NCBI GenBank assembly: GCA_964574935.1
Contig: CAZNOZ010000011.1
Coordinates: forward strand, 6,500-70,499
DNA from: JBBECE01 sp964574935
GTDB taxonomy: Bacteria; Pseudomonadota; Alphaproteobacteria; Rhizobiales; Devosiaceae
Reading direction: 5' to 3'
Length of the DNA: 64,000 nt
How positions within the stretch are numbered: the stretch's first letter is position 1; each line of letters starts with the position of its first letter. Made by a program: the position numbers and the translations under genes. This document shows, one piece after another, positions 26,518 through 34,141 of this stretch. The notes beneath the pieces were generated by a model. It had not been told where the DNA came from. It saw only the letters and a list, made by a program, of their open reading frames with translations, and ran no database searches.

Positions 26518-26540
26518 AGGGCCGCCCGGCGGGCGGCCCT
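26518..26540 (-). terminator. Rho-independent terminator of the small peptide gene
   Basis: AGGGCCGCCC pairs perfectly with GGGCGGCCCT around a three-base loop. Read on the minus strand the stem is followed by TTTTGCTATTT, a usable U-tract. On the plus strand no T-run follows. It therefore closes the minus-strand transcript 55 bases after the 24-codon gene, and may incidentally slow readthrough from the debranching-enzyme gene. A smaller dyad (CGAACC/GGTTCG, 26566-26582) lies between it and the peptide gene. Confidence 0.75.
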
Positions 26541-26594
26541 CATGAGTTTCGCGATATCCCGGACCCGAACCGGTCCGGTTCGAAAGGAAGGCGG

Positions 26595-26669
26595 CTAGGC
26601 GGAAGAATCCTCCGTCACCGTTGCCACAAATCCAAAGTCCTGGGACATCGTCGAAATCTCATCAGACAT
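26595..26669 (-). CDS. 24-residue peptide gene of unknown function
   Basis: This short frame has an exceptionally strong ribosome binding site: aaaggaggtgatcc, almost the full anti-16S complement, one base before the ATG. The peptide begins MSDEISTMSQDF and ends ATVTEDSSA. It is acidic, has a hydrophobic FGFVATV centre, and has no cysteine, lysine or arginine. It lies 100 bases downstream of the cyclopropane-fatty-acid synthase gene on the same strand, and a Rho-independent terminator follows 55 bases later. No similarity to a known peptide family is recognised. A RiPP precursor, a regulatory leader or a small membrane-associated peptide are open possibilities; no RiPP-modifying enzyme is nearby. 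Confidence 0.6.
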   Translation of the reverse strand: MSDEISTMSQDFGFVATVTEDSSA

Positions 26670-26704
26670 TGGATCACCTCCTTTCATCTGGTTGCGTTGG
26701 CGCG

Positions 26705-26733
26705 AGCATCGTCGAATCGCGCCCGCGATGCAA
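26705..26733 (-). promoter_or_regulatory. Weak candidate promoter for the 24-codon gene
   Basis: On the minus strand TTGCAT and GATGCT are separated by 17 bases, 36 bases ahead of the peptide ATG and downstream of the synthase stop. The -35 is fair and the -10 poor. It would let the peptide gene be expressed apart from the synthase. Confidence 0.25.
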
Positions 26734-26769
26734 GAGCCTCGCGACGCGGCGAGGGCGCTGCCGCGCCTG

Positions 26770-27885
26770 TTACCGAACCGACCGATAGCCGCCCTCGACC
26801 CCGCGCTTTGAGAAGACGATCTGCCACAATTCGGTCTGGCGGGCCCGAAACGAGCCGGCCATCGACAAAAGGTAATAGCGCCACATGCGATGGAAACGTT
26901 CGCCGTACTGGGGCGCAAGCGACGGCCAGGCCGCCTCGAAATTGGCGTGCCAGGCCATCAGGGTGGGGTCGTAGTCGACGCCGAAATTGTGGATGTCCTC
27001 GATGATGAACAGGCCTTCGGCGGCGGCGGCGATCTGGCGGATGGAGGGCACCATGGAGTTGGGGAATATGTATTTCGTCAGCCACGGATCGGCGAAGGTC
27101 ATCGATGTGTTGGCGCCGATTGTGTGCAGCACGAACAACCCCTGGTCGGCGAGCAGCGAAGCGACGGTCTCGAAGAACACCCGGTAGTTCTTGTAGCCGA
27201 CATGCTCGAACATGCCGACCGAGGCGACATGATCGTACCTGCCGGTGAGCTCCCGATAGTCCTCGACAACTGTCTGGACCGGCAGGTCGGATTTGCGGGC
27301 CTGGGCCCATTCGGCCTGCCTGACGGAAAGGGTGATGCCGGTGGCGCGAACCGAGTAGCGTTCGGCGGCGAAGTTCATCAGGGAGCCCCAGCCCGAGCCG
27401 ATGTCGAGCAGGTGCTGGCCTTCGGCGAGGCCCAGCTTGCGGCAGATCAGATCGAGCTTGGCCTCCTGCGCGGCGTCCAGGGTTTCGGCGTCGCGCCAGT
27501 AGCCGCACGAATAGGCCATGCGCTTGTCGAGCATCGCCTCGTAGAGGTCGTTGCCGATGTCGTAGTGGTGGCGGGCGACTTCGGCGCCGCGCCAGCGCTG
27601 CCAGTTGACCAGCCGCGACCGCGCGATCGCCGCCAGGACATGGAAATTCGGGCGGACCCGATCGAAAATGCCGCCGCGCAGGAGGCGATAGACGAGGGTG
27701 TCGATGCTCTCGCAGTCCCACCAGCCGTCCATGTAGGCCTCGCCCACGCCGACGGTGCCCTGGGTCAGCACACGATCGAAGAATCGCGGGTCGTGAACGT
27801 GCACGTCGAAGTCGCGGCTGCCGCCGAGCTCGATGTCACCGAGAGCCAGAAGCTCGGCGACGGCTTTTTCGGATCGATCGCTCAT
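26770..27885 (-). CDS. Cyclopropane-fatty-acyl-phospholipid synthase family methyltransferase
   Basis: A 371-residue SAM-dependent enzyme that adds a methylene group across phospholipid acyl double bonds. The SAM-binding motif is LLDIGSGWGSLM (about 159-170), preceded by the family block HHYDIGNDLYEAMLDKRMAYSCGYW (about 106-130). Later family blocks are VGMFEHVGYKNY and YIFPNSMVPS. The ATG at 27885 yields the typical MSDRSEKAVAEL start; the frame runs farther upstream only as noise. It is followed on the same strand by the 24-codon gene. Confidence 0.9.
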   Translation of the reverse strand: MSDRSEKAVAELLALGDIELGGSRDFDVHVHDPRFFDRVLTQGTVGVGEAYMDGWWDCESIDTLVYRLLRGGIFDRVRPNFHVLAAIARSRLVNWQRWRGAEVARHHYDIGNDLYEAMLDKRMAYSCGYWRDAETLDAAQEAKLDLICRKLGLAEGQHLLDIGSGWGSLMNFAAERYSVRATGITLSVRQAEWAQARKSDLPVQTVVEDYRELTGRYDHVASVGMFEHVGYKNYRVFFETVASLLADQGLFVLHTIGANTSMTFADPWLTKYIFPNSMVPSIRQIAAAAEGLFIIEDIHNFGVDYDPTLMAWHANFEAAWPSLAPQYGERFHRMWRYYLLSMAGSFRARQTELWQIVFSKRGVEGGYRSVR

Positions 27886-27982
27886 TCCTGGGCCATGCGG
27901 GTCGGATTGGCGGCAGGCTAGACCATCGCCCGCTCCGGCGCCAAATGTATGGTCGGTCGGGCCGCCGCCGGCCGCTGGGAGG

Positions 27983-28291
27983 CTAGTCGGCCAGAACGTC
28001 CGCCCAGTCGGGGTGGCGGCGAAACTGGGCGACGGCGAAGGCGCACAGGGGCACGATCCTGAGCCCGGCGGCTCGCGCCTCGGCAATGGCATGGTGCATC
28101 AGCCGCGATGCGACGTCGCGGCCGCGATCGGCGGGCGGTGTGAAGGTGTGATCGATGGCGATCGTCGTCTCGTCGATCCGCCGCCAGGTCATTTCGGCTT
28201 CCCGGCCGCCCTCCAGGCGGATGAAGTAGCGGCCGCCGCCCTCCGTGTCCTGACGCTCGACGGGCGGGGGCGGCACCATATTCGCGGGCAT
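27983..28291 (-). CDS. Small GNAT-like N-acetyltransferase (COG2388 type)
   Basis: A 102-residue protein of the minimal GNAT family (YjdJ-like). It contains AEMTWRRIDETTIAIDHTFTPPADRGRDVASRLMHHAIAEAR split over the central strands, with RGRDVASRL as the pyrophosphate-binding loop, and ends with VPLCAFAVAQFRRHPDW. The acyl acceptor is unknown. It follows the TPR gene by three bases on the same strand, so the two are probably one transcript. Confidence 0.8.
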   Translation of the reverse strand: MPANMVPPPPVERQDTEGGGRYFIRLEGGREAEMTWRRIDETTIAIDHTFTPPADRGRDVASRLMHHAIAEARAAGLRIVPLCAFAVAQFRRHPDWADVLAD

Positions 28292-28294
28292 GCG

Positions 28295-28888
28295 CTAGAT
28301 CTCGACCTGCGGCGCCAGCAGTTCTGGGAACAGCCGCCGCTCGTTCAAAAAGCGATGGTAGCTCAGCGCCGTGCGCATCATCCGGAGCGCCGCCGCCCGG
28401 TCTCCGAGCCTCAGATAGATCAACGCGCCGCCGGACAGCGCTCCGAAATGCCGCGGCTCGCGGGCCAGCGTCTCCTCGACGTCGGAGAGCGAGGCTTCGA
28501 GGTTGCCCAGAATGTAGTTCATCGTGGCGCGCTGGTTCCAGCCCTCGGCGTAGTCGGGCCAGGTCTCGACGATCTTGTCGAGAAGCTCGACGGCGCGGCT
28601 GAAATGCCCGGCGGCCCGCTCGAGCAACGCGTCCTCGAAGGCATCGGCGAGCTGCGGATCGTCCGGGTGCATCCAGATGAACCAGATTTCGTCGGTGGCG
28701 ATCTGAGCCGAAATCGCGTCCGGGGCGGCCCGGAGCTGGTCGAAGAAATACTCGAGCGCGTCGGTGTCGACATAGGCCTGGGCGCGCGCCGGCATCGGCG
28801 CCAGCGCCAAGGTGGCGCAAACGGTCGCCATCAGGGAACAGGCGGCCAGCCGTTTCCACATGTCGGCGATAGCCCGCATGGCGGCCAT
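28295..28888 (-). CDS. Exported TPR-repeat protein
   Basis: About 197 residues from the ATG at 28888. A signal peptide is likely (MWKRLAACSLMATVCATLALAPMPARA). Tetratricopeptide-like helices follow, clearest at AAGHFSRAVELLDKIVETWPDYAEGWNQRA and LEASLSDVEETLAREPRHFGALSGGALIYLRLGDRAAALRMMR in consecutive units. It is expected to be periplasmic and to mediate protein contacts; no specific function is visible. The start is uncertain among ATGs at 28888, 28879 and 28861. The short gap to the GNAT gene points to cotranscription. Confidence 0.75.
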   Translation of the reverse strand: MAAMRAIADMWKRLAACSLMATVCATLALAPMPARAQAYVDTDALEYFFDQLRAAPDAISAQIATDEIWFIWMHPDDPQLADAFEDALLERAAGHFSRAVELLDKIVETWPDYAEGWNQRATMNYILGNLEASLSDVEETLAREPRHFGALSGGALIYLRLGDRAAALRMMRTALSYHRFLNERRLFPELLAPQVEI

Positions 28889-28942
28889 AGTGGCCACCGC
28901 CCGCGGTCCCGCGCAAGGCAATTTCCCGCGAGCGGGACGCGA

Positions 28943-29860
28943 TCAGGGGCGCTGGGCGCCGGTCGCGCCGACGAAGATGGCGTAGACCGCCTGCGTCGAG
29001 GTGATGAACAGGCGATTGCGGCGCGCCCCGCCGAAGGTGAGGTTGGAGACCATTTGCGGGGTGTGGATCTTGCCCAGCAGCTCGCCTTCGGCGTTCAGGC
29101 AATGCACCCCGTCCTGGGCGGAAGTCCAGACGTTGCCCTCGGTATCGGTGCGAAACCCGTCGGGCACGCCGGGGGAGATTTCCGCGAACACCTCGCCGCC
29201 GGAGAGCTTGCCGTTGCCGCCCACCTTGAAGGCGCGGATATGGTGCGGTCCGCCGGGCTCATGAGTGACGCCGGAATCGGCGATGTAGAGGATCGATTCG
29301 TCGGGTGAAAAGCACAGCCCGTTGGGCTTGACGAAATCGTCGGCGACGATTGCCAGGTCGCCCGATTGCGGGTCGAGGCGGAACACGTAGCAGCCGTCCT
29401 GCTCGCGTTCCGACTTGTAGCCCTCGTAGTCGGACATGATCCCGTAGTCCGGATCGGTGAACCACACCGCACCATCGGACGCGACGACGACATCGTTGGG
29501 GGAGTTGAGGCGCTTGCCTTCATGGCGGTCGGCCAACACGGTCACCGCACCGTCCGGCTCGGTGCGCAGAACGCCGCGGGCGCCGTGCGAGCACGACACC
29601 AGCCGGCCCTGGCGGTCGCGGGTGTTGCCGTTGATGAAATTCGACGGGGAGCGGAAGACGCCCACCCCCTGATCGGGCACCCAGCGCAGCAGCCGATTGT
29701 TGGGGATGTCCGACCAGACAAGATAGCCGCCGTCGGCGAACCACACCGGCCCCTCCGTCCAGCGGCCGCCGTCGTGGATGAGCTCGATGTCCGCGATCGG
29801 GACCGTGAGCGCGTAGAACCGATCGTCGATATACTCCAGGGCCTCGCCGACCAATGCCAT
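28943..29860 (-). CDS. SMP-30/gluconolactonase family protein
   Basis: A 305-residue six-bladed beta-propeller lactonase. Metal-ligand blocks are GGRWTEGPVWF (Glu), LNSPNDVVV (Asn/Asp) and LYIADSGVT (Asp). The family hydrolyses sugar lactones such as gluconolactone. The ATG at 29860 follows ggaaggagcgaagc, a good ribosome binding site; an in-frame upstream ATG at 29896 is less likely. There is no signal peptide. It is divergent from padR. The Gfo/Idh dehydrogenase, SDR and kinase within the next 8 kb hint at sugar acid metabolism, but no direct link is proven. Confidence 0.85.
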   Translation of the reverse strand: MALVGEALEYIDDRFYALTVPIADIELIHDGGRWTEGPVWFADGGYLVWSDIPNNRLLRWVPDQGVGVFRSPSNFINGNTRDRQGRLVSCSHGARGVLRTEPDGAVTVLADRHEGKRLNSPNDVVVASDGAVWFTDPDYGIMSDYEGYKSEREQDGCYVFRLDPQSGDLAIVADDFVKPNGLCFSPDESILYIADSGVTHEPGGPHHIRAFKVGGNGKLSGGEVFAEISPGVPDGFRTDTEGNVWTSAQDGVHCLNAEGELLGKIHTPQMVSNLTFGGARRNRLFITSTQAVYAIFVGATGAQRP

Positions 29861-29930
29861 GCTTCGCTCCTTCCGGTCGTTTCCGGGTTCTTTCATAGCT
29901 CACTCGCGCATCCGGGCAAACGCGCCATGG

Positions 29931-29966
29931 TTGACACGGACCGCATATACCTAGATTATCTAGGTA
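29931..29966 (+). promoter_or_regulatory. padR promoter with overlapping perfect operator
   Basis: TTGACA (29931-29936), a 17-base spacer and GATTAT (29954-29959) form the promoter. TACCTAGATTATCTAGGTA (29948-29966) is a perfect 8-base inverted repeat that covers the -10 box and ends directly at the padR ATG. With this spacing the transcript should begin at or within a base of the ATG, so the mRNA would be leaderless. The dyad resembles the ATGT/ATAC-type half-sites of PadR regulators in layout and suggests autorepression. Confidence 0.7.
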
Positions 29967-30284
29967 ATGAGGACGCGCAGTGTGCACAGCCCGCTGGACG
30001 CCATGTTGCTGTCGTTGCTGAACTCGGCGCCGGCGCACGGCTACGCGCTGATTTCCCGGTTGCGGGAGGCCAGCGGCGGGGCCTTCGATTTGCCGGAAGG
30101 CACCATCTATCCGGCGCTGCAGAAGCTCGAGGCCGAAGGGCTCATCGAAAGCGGCTGGCGGCAGGTGGATAACCGGCGGCGGCGGGTCTACGCGCCCACG
30201 GCGAAAGGCCGCGCGACCCTGGATCGCCGCGTCGCGGAGTGGCGCGAGTATCTCGCCGCCGTCGACATGGTGATGGCCAGATGA
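29967..30284 (+). CDS. PadR-family transcriptional regulator
   Basis: A 105-residue winged-helix regulator covering the PadR domain: LDAMLLSLLNSAPAHGYAL at the N-terminus and LPEGTIYPALQKLEAEGLIES as the recognition region (about 42-62), then RRRRVYAPTAKGRATL. The ATG is directly preceded by a perfect 19-base dyad and no ribosome binding site is present, consistent with leaderless translation. It overlaps the next gene by four bases. PadR proteins of this size commonly repress an operon with a membrane protein partner, as here. Confidence 0.9.
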   Translation: MRTRSVHSPLDAMLLSLLNSAPAHGYALISRLREASGGAFDLPEGTIYPALQKLEAEGLIESGWRQVDNRRRRVYAPTAKGRATLDRRVAEWREYLAAVDMVMAR

Positions 30285-30922
30285 ACGAAAGCGGTCCCAT
30301 CGCCGCATGGTGTGCGGCGCTCGACGACGCATTGGGGCGTCCACGCGGCCCCCGGGCGCGGCGGGCGTTGCGCGAGGTCGCCGACCATCTCGACGATGCC
30401 GCGCAGGCGCTGGAAATCGACGGCGCGGGGCGCGCCGAGGCCGAGCGCCGGGCCTGCGAGCGCTTCGGCACGGTCGAGGCGACGGCGCGTCTGCTGGCGG
30501 CCGGCGGGGTGCTGGCCGGCGAGATCCCCATCTGGATCGCGGTGCCGCTTTGGGGCGGGCTCGGCCTGTCGGTCGCGGCCGGGCTCGTGTTCGTTTTTAT
30601 GGCGTTCGTTCATGCGGGGCCGGCGGGCGGTGCGGTTGAAATCGCGCTGCTGCTTGCCGTGTTGACGACAGCTTGCCTGTTCGCCCGGCTGCAGCTTTCG
30701 GCGGCGGCGGCGGAGCGGAGTGAAGTGGCGGCGGCGGGCGCGCTCTCCGGCCTGATGCTGGCCGGCGGCTTCGGGTTGGGGATCGCCGCGCTCGTCAACG
30801 GCGCGCTGAGCGGAGACATGGAGTACTACCTGGTGCTTCGCGCCGCGCTGATCGCCGGCACGGGATGCGTCGGCGCCGTGGCGCTGATCCGGGCAAGGCG
30901 GCGCGCGGCCAAGGGCGGCTGA
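30281..30922 (+). CDS. Membrane protein, PadR operon partner (permease-prefix type)
   Basis: A 213-residue protein. The N-terminal soluble part (about 1-75) has RARRALREVADHLDDAAQALE and AERRACERFGTVEATARLLA, the helical pattern seen in membrane partners of PadR regulators. Four hydrophobic segments follow, roughly 85-110, 118-140, 150-175 and 185-205. It starts in the padR stop (ATGA) and is thus coupled to it. Its role is not known; such proteins are thought to sense or respond to envelope stress or drugs. Confidence 0.72.
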   Translation: MNESGPIAAWCAALDDALGRPRGPRARRALREVADHLDDAAQALEIDGAGRAEAERRACERFGTVEATARLLAAGGVLAGEIPIWIAVPLWGGLGLSVAAGLVFVFMAFVHAGPAGGAVEIALLLAVLTTACLFARLQLSAAAAERSEVAAAGALSGLMLAGGFGLGIAALVNGALSGDMEYYLVLRAALIAGTGCVGAVALIRARRRAAKGG

Positions 30923-30991
30923 GATCGTCTGCGTCTGGCGTGCGGCGCCGGTGTTGGCTAGGCTCCCGAGTACGGGGAGCGAGGAGCCGGC

Positions 30992-31738
30992 ATGAACCAG
31001 ATCGATCTTTCCGGGCAGATTGCGGCCGTCACCGGCGGGGCGCGCGGCATCGGGCTGGCCGTCGCGGCGCGGCTCACCGCCTCCGGCGCTCAGGTCGCGC
31101 TGTGGGACCGGGACGCCGAGGAGCTCAGCCAGGCGGCGGCCGCCCTTGGCGGGGGCGCGCATGCCGAAGTGGTCGACATCACCGACTATGCGGCGGTCGA
31201 GGCGGCCGTCGTGGCCACCGAGGCGGCGGTCGGACCGATCTCGATCCTGGTCAACTCCGCCGGCATCGCCGGTCCGAACGCCGAGGTCCCCGACTATCCG
31301 CTCGACGAGTGGAACAAGGTGATCGCCGTCAACCTGACGGGCACCTTCCACGTCAACCGGGCCGTGGTGCCGGGCATGCGGGCGCGCAACTACGGGCGCA
31401 TCGTCAACATCGCCTCGATCGCGGGCAAGGAGGGCAATCCCACCGCCTCGGGCTATTCGGCGTCCAAGGGCGGGGTGATCGCGTTCACCAAGTCGCTGGG
31501 CAAGGAACTGGCCGGCTTCGACATCGCGGTCAACACAATCACCCCGGCGACCGCGCAGACCCGCATCCTCGAACAGGTCACGCCGGAATTCATCGCGTAC
31601 ATGCTCTCCAAGATCCCGCGCGGCCGCTTCGTCGAGGTCGAGGAGATCGCCTCGATGGTCGCCTGGCTGGTCTCGAAGGAAAACTCGTTCACCACCGCCG
31701 GCGTCTTCGACCTGTCCGGCGGCCGCGCCACCTACTGA
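30992..31738 (+). CDS. Short-chain dehydrogenase/reductase
   Basis: A 248-residue NAD(P)-dependent oxidoreductase of the classical SDR type. The cofactor motif is TGGARGIG (about 14-21), the structural motif NSAG, the catalytic serine in NIASIAG, and the YSASK Tyr/Lys pair (about residues 152-156). It resembles 2-keto-3-deoxy-L-fuconate or 3-oxoacyl-ACP reductase type enzymes, and the substrate is undetermined. A gaggagccggc site precedes the ATG. It is convergent with the VOC gene across ten bases. Confidence 0.88.
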   Translation: MNQIDLSGQIAAVTGGARGIGLAVAARLTASGAQVALWDRDAEELSQAAAALGGGAHAEVVDITDYAAVEAAVVATEAAVGPISILVNSAGIAGPNAEVPDYPLDEWNKVIAVNLTGTFHVNRAVVPGMRARNYGRIVNIASIAGKEGNPTASGYSASKGGVIAFTKSLGKELAGFDIAVNTITPATAQTRILEQVTPEFIAYMLSKIPRGRFVEVEEIASMVAWLVSKENSFTTAGVFDLSGGRATY

Positions 31739-31748
31739 GGCGCGGCGC

Positions 31749-32660
31749 TCACTCGGCGATCACCTCGAAGCGGTTGCCCCAGGGGTCGGCGGCGGCGAAG
31801 CCGCCCGCGATCTCGTCGAATTCGGTCTCGGCGTCCCTGAGGCGCCCGCCCATGGCGTCCACCGCGTCGGCGCCGGGCAGGCGGATGGTGAAATGCCTCA
31901 GCCCCGCGGTCCCGGCCGGCGGCTGGCTGACATCCATGCCGTGCCAGAGGTTGAAGGCGATGATGTGCGGCATATACCCGACGGTGACGTCGCCCATCCC
32001 GAATTCGTGGCTGAGAAGCTGCCCGCCGAAGCCGAGCGTGTCGCGGTAGAACCGCATCGCCCGGTCGATATCGCCGACATGCACGTGGATGTGCCCGATG
32101 CGGGTGCCGGCCGGCATCGCCTCGGTCGGCGCCGCGTCGCCGAGCTCGGCGAGAAGCCCGTGGACGTCGATCGGCTCGCGGCCCGAATGCGGCCTGCCCT
32201 CGGCATCGATGCCGTAGCCGCCCTCCTCGTTGAGCGCCAGCTTGCCGCGCCACGGCGTCTCGAAGGTGATCTCGATGCCGACCTTGTCGTGGTCCCAAAG
32301 ATAAATCGCTTCGGAGACCAGATGATCGGTGGGCGAGACCGGCACCCTGGCGTGGATGGCGCGGGCGAGAAAGGCGGCGAGGTCGCGTCGTTCGGGCACG
32401 TGGATCGCGACGTGATAGAGCCCGGCGGTGCCGCTCATGGCGGGCCGCTCGGCGTCGAGATGGAGGACGATGAGCACCTCGCCGCCGGCGCCCAGCCGCA
32501 GCTCGTTTTCACTCTGATCGATCGTCGTCAGGCCCACCACCTCGCCCCAGATCGCCAGCGCCGCGTCGCGGTCGGTGACGCCGATATGGACCGGCCCGAG
32601 CCGCGTCGCGACGGGCACCAGCGGCTCGGTGACGGCGTTTTCGATGGTGATCGTCTGCAT
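31749..32660 (-). CDS. Two-module VOC protein (catechol 2,3-dioxygenase CatE-like)
   Basis: A 303-residue protein of two vicinal-oxygen-chelate modules (about 18-135 and 188-303). Metal-ligand candidates are GHIHVHVGD, LRHFTIRL and the C-terminal NRFEVIAE in the second module, which suggests this module is catalytic. The first module (GPVHIGVTDRDAAL) looks structural or regulatory. CatE-type proteins cleave catechols, but related glyoxalase-fold enzymes have other substrates and no aromatic pathway is nearby. The ATG has no strong ribosome binding site. Confidence 0.82.
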   Translation of the reverse strand: MQTITIENAVTEPLVPVATRLGPVHIGVTDRDAALAIWGEVVGLTTIDQSENELRLGAGGEVLIVLHLDAERPAMSGTAGLYHVAIHVPERRDLAAFLARAIHARVPVSPTDHLVSEAIYLWDHDKVGIEITFETPWRGKLALNEEGGYGIDAEGRPHSGREPIDVHGLLAELGDAAPTEAMPAGTRIGHIHVHVGDIDRAMRFYRDTLGFGGQLLSHEFGMGDVTVGYMPHIIAFNLWHGMDVSQPPAGTAGLRHFTIRLPGADAVDAMGGRLRDAETEFDEIAGGFAAADPWGNRFEVIAE

Positions 32661-32708
32661 CCCGGGTGCCTCGCTTTCGTTCCCAACGTAGGCCGTCGCG
32701 GCGCCCGT

Positions 32709-33491
32709 TCAATGCTGGCGGGCCGGCGCCCCGCGCCGCGCGGATGCCGATTGCGGCCCGCGCGCCAGATAGTAGGCGGCCAGCACGCCGGAGGCGACGA
32801 CGACCAGAAGATAGACCGTCAGGGACAGCCGCCAACGGTCCGGCACCTTGGGGAAGAGACTTAGGAACGGCCCGATCAGCACCAGATCGTAGGCGAGAAA
32901 GCCGGCCAGCTGGCCGCGCGCATTGCCCCACACGGGAACCAGCAATCCGTAGACGAAATAGGCCGCCGCCCCCAGGAACACGGCGCCGTAGAGCACCGAG
33001 ACGCCCGAGGTGACCGTCCAGGGCAACACATTCGGGACGCCCAGGAGCAGAGCCCCGCCGACCGCGACGAGAATCGCGGCGAACCCGGCGAAGGCCCAGC
33101 GCACGGGTCTCGGCGTCGGCCGAAGGTCCTTGAACGGCACCTGCCGCGCGGCGGCGAGCAGCGCCAGCTGGAACGCCGCAAATCCGGCCGCGACCAGACC
33201 GAAAACCCGCACCGGATCGGCGCGCGCCGTGGCCAGCGAAAACACCGCCATGATCGCGAAGGTGACCGCGAGGTTGATCGCGCCGCCGCGCAACGCGGCC
33301 CATTCGCGATGGACCCCGATCAGAATTATCGGCGCCGCCACCGCCAGAAGAACCGACGCGATGAAGATGCGCGCCAGCGGGTAGGAATAGAACGGCCACA
33401 CCCAGGTTGCCCAGGAACGGTCGAGCACAAAGCCCAGGGCGAGCAACGCGCAGATGCCGCCGGCAGCGAAGAAGAACGCGCGCAATGCCAT
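32709..33491 (-). CDS. Hypothetical integral membrane protein
   Basis: About 260 residues with seven predicted hydrophobic spans, starting FFFAAGGICALLALGFVL and continuing at regular intervals to YLLVVVASGVLAAYYLA near the C-terminus. No recognised domain or catalytic motif is seen. The ATG at 33491 is chosen over upstream in-frame codons because the hydrophobic region starts right after it. It ends about 48 bases past the VOC start on the same strand and may be cotranscribed ahead of it. The gene is divergent from arsC. Confidence 0.65.
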   Translation of the reverse strand: MALRAFFFAAGGICALLALGFVLDRSWATWVWPFYSYPLARIFIASVLLAVAAPIILIGVHREWAALRGGAINLAVTFAIMAVFSLATARADPVRVFGLVAAGFAAFQLALLAAARQVPFKDLRPTPRPVRWAFAGFAAILVAVGGALLLGVPNVLPWTVTSGVSVLYGAVFLGAAAYFVYGLLVPVWGNARGQLAGFLAYDLVLIGPFLSLFPKVPDRWRLSLTVYLLVVVASGVLAAYYLARGPQSASARRGAPARQH

Positions 33492-33637
33492 CGCCACAGG
33501 CCCTCCGGCGGCGCCGGAAGCCCGCCGCCGCGGACCGAGGATGTCGGCTGCGGCCGGCACTTGCAAGACCGGCCTCGGCCTGCGTCATGCAAGTGTCATG
33601 TCCGCCGTGTTCTGATCGCGCCCCGCGAGGGGGGGGC

Positions 33638-34138
33638 ATGGCCGACCGAAAGTTCAACGTTCTTTTTCTGTGCACCGGCAATTCGGCGCGCTCGATCATG
33701 GCCGAGGCGATCCTCAACCGCGAGGGCAGGGCCAGGTTCCGGGCCTTCTCGGCGGGCTCGTTCCCGAAAGGCGAGGTCAATCGCCACGCCTTGGCGCTGC
33801 TCAGGCGCCTCAACTACGACACGTCGTTCGCGCGTTCGAAGAGCTGGGACGAGTTCGGCGACCCGCAAGCCCCGAAAATGGACTTCGTGTTCACCGTTTG
33901 CGACCAGGCGGCCAGGGAGACCTGTCCGGTGTGGCCGGGGCAGCCGATGACGGCGCATTGGGGGGTGCCCGACCCGGCCCTCGCCGGGGGAAGCGATGCC
34001 GAAAAGGAACTGGCCTTCGCCGAGGCCTACCGGATGCTGTCGAACCGGATTTCGGTTTTCGCCAGTGTGCCGTTCGAGCGTCTCGACAAGCTGAAGCTGC
34101 AGGAGCATCTCGACCGGATCGGCAAGACCGGGGACTAG
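33638..34138 (+). CDS. arsC: Arsenate reductase, low-molecular-weight phosphatase type (ArsC)
   Basis: A 166-residue enzyme of the thioredoxin-coupled ArsC/LMW-PTP family. The P-loop is LCTGNSARS (nucleophile about C12), and the redox pair lies in VCDQAARETCPVW (about C88 and C96). It reduces arsenate to arsenite, or acts as a tyrosine phosphatase. No arsenite exporter or ArsR gene is adjacent. A cgagggggggc ribosome binding site precedes the ATG at 33638. It is convergent with the anti-sigma gene. Confidence 0.85.
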   Translation: MADRKFNVLFLCTGNSARSIMAEAILNREGRARFRAFSAGSFPKGEVNRHALALLRRLNYDTSFARSKSWDEFGDPQAPKMDFVFTVCDQAARETCPVWPGQPMTAHWGVPDPALAGGSDAEKELAFAEAYRMLSNRISVFASVPFERLDKLKLQEHLDRIGKTGD

Positions 34139-34141
34139 GGC

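Noticed and set aside
26505..26545. Hairpin after the debranching-enzyme gene as its terminator
   Set aside because: The T-run is present only on the minus strand, so it is assigned to the minus-strand peptide gene. A weak effect on the plus strand is not excluded.
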